Source of the DNA: DATEDA01 sp963754305
Lineage (GTDB): Bacteria; Pseudomonadota; Gammaproteobacteria; Burkholderiales; SG8-39
DNA length: 64,000 bases
Direction of reading: 5' to 3'
Assembly (NCBI GenBank): GCA_963754305.1
Contig: CAVWFR010000043.1
Coordinates: 1-64,000, forward strand
The notes beneath the pieces are model-generated. The model made no database searches and was not told the origin of the DNA. It saw nothing but the letters and a program-made list of their open reading frames with translations. Each line of letters begins with the position of its first letter. Within the stretch, counting starts at the first letter, position 1. The translations under genes and the position numbers were made by a program. Positions 61,423-64,000 of this stretch are shown here, in pieces.

Positions 61423-62529
61423 TCACGCAGACGGCTCCGATCGAGCATCTCCGCCGAGCAGCGGAAACGCGCTGAGCGCCGAGGGCTCGAACACGGGCGG
61501 GGCGGGGGCAACATGCGCGAGCGTGAGTCCGGCCAGCGAGGTGACGCCGAGCAATCCGAGGCAGACCCGAACTTCCTCCTCCAGAAGCTCCAGCGCACGC
61601 ACCAATCCCGCCACACCCGCCGCGGCAAGGCCGAGGCACGCGAGCCGTCCCAAGCCGACGCAACGCGCGCCTAGCGCGATCGCTTTGACGACATCCGAGC
61701 CGCGCATGAAGCCCCCGTCCACCCAGACCTCGGCGCGCCCGCCGACGGCGGCGACGACCTCGGGCAGGACCGCGGCGCTGCCCAGACCATGATCGAGCTG
61801 GCGCCCACCGTGATTGGAGACATAGATCACCTCCACGCCGTGGCGCACCGCGAGCTCTGCATCCTCGGCGGTGGCGACGCCCTTGAGAATCAGCGGCAGG
61901 TCATGGCGGTCCTTGAACCGCTTCACCTGGTCCCAGGAGAGGGCGGCTTGGTATTTCATGCCCGCCGCCGCGGTTGCGCGCCACGGCTTGACGAAGCGGC
62001 CGATGAGGTCGCGCTCCCGCCGGCTGTAGAAGGCGCTGTCCACGGTAAAGCAGAAAGCGCTGAAGCCGTGCTCGCGGGCGCGCCGTGCCCAGTCGTCGAC
62101 CCAATCATCGTCGCCGCGCACGTAGAGTTGAAACACGCGCAGCGAATCCGCCGCTGCCGCCGCGGTGGCTTCCAGCCCGGGCTGACAAACAGAGGAGAGC
62201 ATCAGCGGCACGCCGAACCGTGCTGCCGCGCGAGAGGCCGCCGCCGCGCCCTCCGTGACGAACGATTCCATTCCGCCCACCGGCGCGAGCATCACCGGCA
62301 GGCGCACTGCGCGGCCGAGAAAAATCGCGCTCGAGTCCACTGCGCTGACGTCGCGCAGCACGCGCGGACGCAACGCGATCGAGTCGAGTGCGAGGCGATT
62401 GCGCCGCACCGTGGTCTCGGTTTCCGTGCCGCCGATCAGATAGCTCCACGGGCCGGGCGCAAGATTCGCGCGCGCCGCGACAACGATTTCGTGCAGCGTG
62501 AGGAACTGGGGGGCTGTTTGCTCGCTCAT
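61423..62529 (-). CDS. FMN-dependent alpha-hydroxy acid dehydrogenase/oxidase
   Basis: A 368-residue TIM-barrel flavoenzyme from the ATG at 62529 (MSEQTAPQFLTLHEIVVAA). Family landmarks are YLIGGTETETTVRRNRLALD, LPVMLAPVGGMESFVTEGAA, VFQLYVRGDDDWV, the active-site segment VIYVSNHGGRQLDH (His-Gly-Gly-Arg-Gln) and VWVDGGFMRGSDVVKAIALG. It oxidises a 2-hydroxy acid such as lactate, mandelate or glycolate. The front is cleanly cytoplasmic. A Bug-type remnant lies immediately upstream, suggesting an uptake-oxidation pair originally. Confidence 0.9.
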   Translation of the reverse strand: MSEQTAPQFLTLHEIVVAARANLAPGPWSYLIGGTETETTVRRNRLALDSIALRPRVLRDVSAVDSSAIFLGRAVRLPVMLAPVGGMESFVTEGAAAASRAAARFGVPLMLSSVCQPGLEATAAAAADSLRVFQLYVRGDDDWVDDWARRAREHGFSAFCFTVDSAFYSRRERDLIGRFVKPWRATAAAGMKYQAALSWDQVKRFKDRHDLPLILKGVATAEDAELAVRHGVEVIYVSNHGGRQLDHGLGSAAVLPEVVAAVGGRAEVWVDGGFMRGSDVVKAIALGARCVGLGRLACLGLAAAGVAGLVRALELLEEEVRVCLGLLGVTSLAGLTLAHVAPAPPVFEPSALSAFPLLGGDARSEPSA

Positions 62530-62599
62530 GGTTTGCGTGGTGATCGAACGCCGCAAGCCTAGCATTTCGGAGGGGGCGAGCGCCCGAAGCTCTGCCGGC

Positions 62600-62818
62600 G
62601 ATGAAGCTGCCGGCCTCTTCCGGGGTGTTGAAGGCCTCGAAGGCGCCTGCCTCGACCCTTTCCCGAACTTCTTTCGTGTCTAGCGCATTCTTCAGGGCCG
62701 CGTGCAGCCGAGTCATCACCCCACGAAATCGCGGCGGTGCCTCGAAGGGGACGATTGGAATCGCGCCGTCGTCGAAAAGTCGCGCGGGTTCTCGACAAAT
62801 AGACTTTTTCTCCGCCAT
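62600..62818 (-). pseudogene. C-terminal remnant of a Bug/TctC binding protein
   Basis: From the ATG at 62818 the frame reads MAEKKSICREPARLFDDG, then VMTRLHAALKNALDTKEVRE and AFNTPEEAGSFIAG, the terminal helices of Bug proteins (RLHAAL.KAL.T.EVRERL...TPEEF..FI). The N-terminal three quarters are lost, and the frame runs on into the hydroxy-acid dehydrogenase gene without the normal ending. Confidence 0.45.
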
Positions 62819-63133
62819 GGGATTGTCACCACGACGGCGACTATTGGTAGCCGGCAACTGGTTTAGCAGCTAGGACCGAGACGCCGAGGCAGTAGGGTTG
62901 CGGCGGATGCCCGGCGCGAGGGAAGTCAGACTAGACCGACCCTCCTAGCCGGGAGGGTTGAAGATCCGCGAAGAGACTCGTCCTGACCGACCGGTCTCGC
63001 GCCGGTCTGAAAGGAATTCTGCCTGCACTATTCAGCGACGCGAGCGCCGGTCAGGCCGAGGTGCTCGCGTAGATGTCGGAACAGAATGAAAAGGGACGGG
63101 ATGAAAGCATGTGCCGACGGAGTTCTGCGTTCG
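62819..63133. other. No gene seen (about 315 bases)
   Basis: Spacer with only short frames lacking family resemblance, between the Bug remnant and the small hypothetical gene on the same strand. Confidence 0.4.
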
Positions 63134-63445
63134 TCAGTCTGCTTTGAGCCGCTCCGGCCGATCTCTAAGCTGATACATGGCAAGCCGCGACTCGACCTCT
63201 TCGCCATCCAGGAAGTGGTCGAGGCAGAGCATCAGATCCGGGTAGTACGGTATCAGCGTATACGCCACGTCCTCTGCGGTCGTCGCGGACCACGCCGCCT
63301 CTCCGAAAAAGCGCATCTCGAAGCGCAATCCTGACGCGCAGGACAAAAAATGCTCTATATCGCGCGAAGAAGAGCGACTAAGGTTGCGATCGATCAGATA
63401 TGTAGTCCTGAGTGATTCGGTCGACATCTGGGTTTCCAAAGACAT
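63134..63445 (-). CDS. Hypothetical protein (103 residues)
   Basis: A frame with even amino-acid composition (TTYLIDRNLSRSSSRDIEHF, LSCASGLRFEMRFFGEAAWS, VAYTLIPYYPDLMLCLDHFL). No family recognised. A second start at 63427 is possible. The lack of arginine-rich bias and the presence of aromatic residues suggest a real gene. Confidence 0.45.
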   Translation of the reverse strand: MSLETQMSTESLRTTYLIDRNLSRSSSRDIEHFLSCASGLRFEMRFFGEAAWSATTAEDVAYTLIPYYPDLMLCLDHFLDGEEVESRLAMYQLRDRPERLKAD

Positions 63446-63535
63446 TACACGTGCCGGGTACCGAGCCGGGCAACCGATCTCTTCGCCCTCGCCCGCGCAG
63501 TGCCTACGAGCAAAAGCTCGAGAGCTGCCGCCGAG

Positions 63536-64000
63536 CTAGTCCAGGCGCTGGCAAAGGATGTACTTTTCGCTGCCGTCGCTCGAGAAACTCGTGATAGTCG
63601 CATCTGCGCTGGCGATCGCCTCGTTCTCGACGTTCTGCCTCGCGGCCCGAATCATGCCGCGCCGCGGATCGCCGTCGTCGAGATGGTTCTCGACACCGAT
63701 CGCGACGTCGCCAGGCACATTTGCCGTGCATATCGCGAGGCCGGGGAAGCCGAAGGGTGCCCATTCGACCCCTATCACGCCGAGGTGCGGGTTTAAGGGC
63801 TGTGCGACCTGCGTGATCACCGACGGCGGCGCAACGACGAGATCGGCAAGCCGCAGGTGCCACCAGAAGTTCAGAGACTCGCCGCTGCCGGTGCCAGGGA
63901 CGATAACCAGGTTCGCCATCGGATCGCCGGCGGGTGGCGGAGCTTGATACGAGCCGCCGATGCGGCCATCACCATTACCGTCCTTGGCGCCTGCCACCCA
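63536..64000 (-). CDS. Hypothetical protein, N-terminus beyond the right edge
   Basis: The minus-strand frame is open to the window edge and ends at 63536. The visible part starts DGNGDGRIGGSYQ, an EF-hand or dockerin-like calcium loop. It continues NFWWHLRLADLVVAPPSVIT, VIGVEWAPFGFPGLAICTAN and ENHLDDGDPRRGMIRAARQN. No family is recognised. A secreted or surface location is guessed from the calcium-loop-like start. Confidence 0.45.
   Translation of the reverse strand, partial: WVAGAKDGNGDGRIGGSYQAPPPAGDPMANLVIVPGTGSGESLNFWWHLRLADLVVAPPSVITQVAQPLNPHLGVIGVEWAPFGFPGLAICTANVPGDVAIGVENHLDDGDPRRGMIRAARQNVENEAIASADATITSFSSDGSEKYILCQRLD

Overview
The window is GC-rich and dense, and reads as a proteobacterial chromosome, most likely Betaproteobacteria near Burkholderiales. 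The pointers are several Bug/TctC-type periplasmic binding proteins, PEP-CTERM anchored proteins, a 4,5-cleavage gallate pathway, branched-chain-type ABC uptake genes and a tRNA-Arg half that resembles those of Burkholderiales. This placement is inference from gene content. Many genes, mostly transposases but also some enzymes, carry frameshifts. That is either genuine decay in a mobile-element-rich region or residual assembly error.

Layout. 1-5749: the 3' end of a biosynthetic operon (aminotransferase domain, one NRPS module predicted to load glycine, a docking-domain thioesterase with a Cys nucleophile, a JmjC/cupin oxygenase), every junction overlapping by 4 bases. 5703-10790: a broken-up polysaccharide-lyase locus with one intact pectate lyase-like protein and truncated neighbours, mixed with IS1595, IS630 and IS3 scraps. 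10790-14520: two IS256-type transposases and an internally deleted IS256-like remnant around a LuxR-type response regulator, followed by a histidine kinase and a second response regulator (to 16325). 16443-20431: a tRNA-Arg 3' half, an integrase tail, a beta-carbonic anhydrase and a decayed IS66 element.

20786-32543: secreted hydrolase, TIM-barrel and old-yellow-enzyme genes, Bug binding proteins (intact and remnant), an aspartate/glutamate racemase-superfamily protein, a YrdC protein, a GNAT protein and a metallo-beta-lactamase-fold protein. 32861-38995 (minus): a catabolic operon with gallate dioxygenase, CHA aldolase, oxalomesaconate hydratase, PDC hydrolase and two binding proteins, divergent from a LysR regulator (39066-39983). 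Together these enzymes would take gallate to pyruvate and oxaloacetate. 40205-48394: a FAH-family hydrolase, then a plus-strand operon for a complete LIV-type ABC importer (permease and ATPase fused) followed by a 2Fe-2S reductase, a VOC protein and a SnoaL-like protein, probably uptake and modification of another aromatic or organic acid.

48663-51631: a small membrane-glycan set (EamA-like, GT2, DUF2304 and a facing multipass protein). 52015-58061: a Tat-exported amidohydrolase (frameshifted), a PEP-CTERM anchored sugar-dehydrogenase-like protein, a tiny PEP-CTERM remnant and a large secreted alpha/beta hydrolase. 58729-64000: a frameshifted IS110 transposase, small hypotheticals, an FMN-dependent hydroxy-acid dehydrogenase and a gene running off the right edge.
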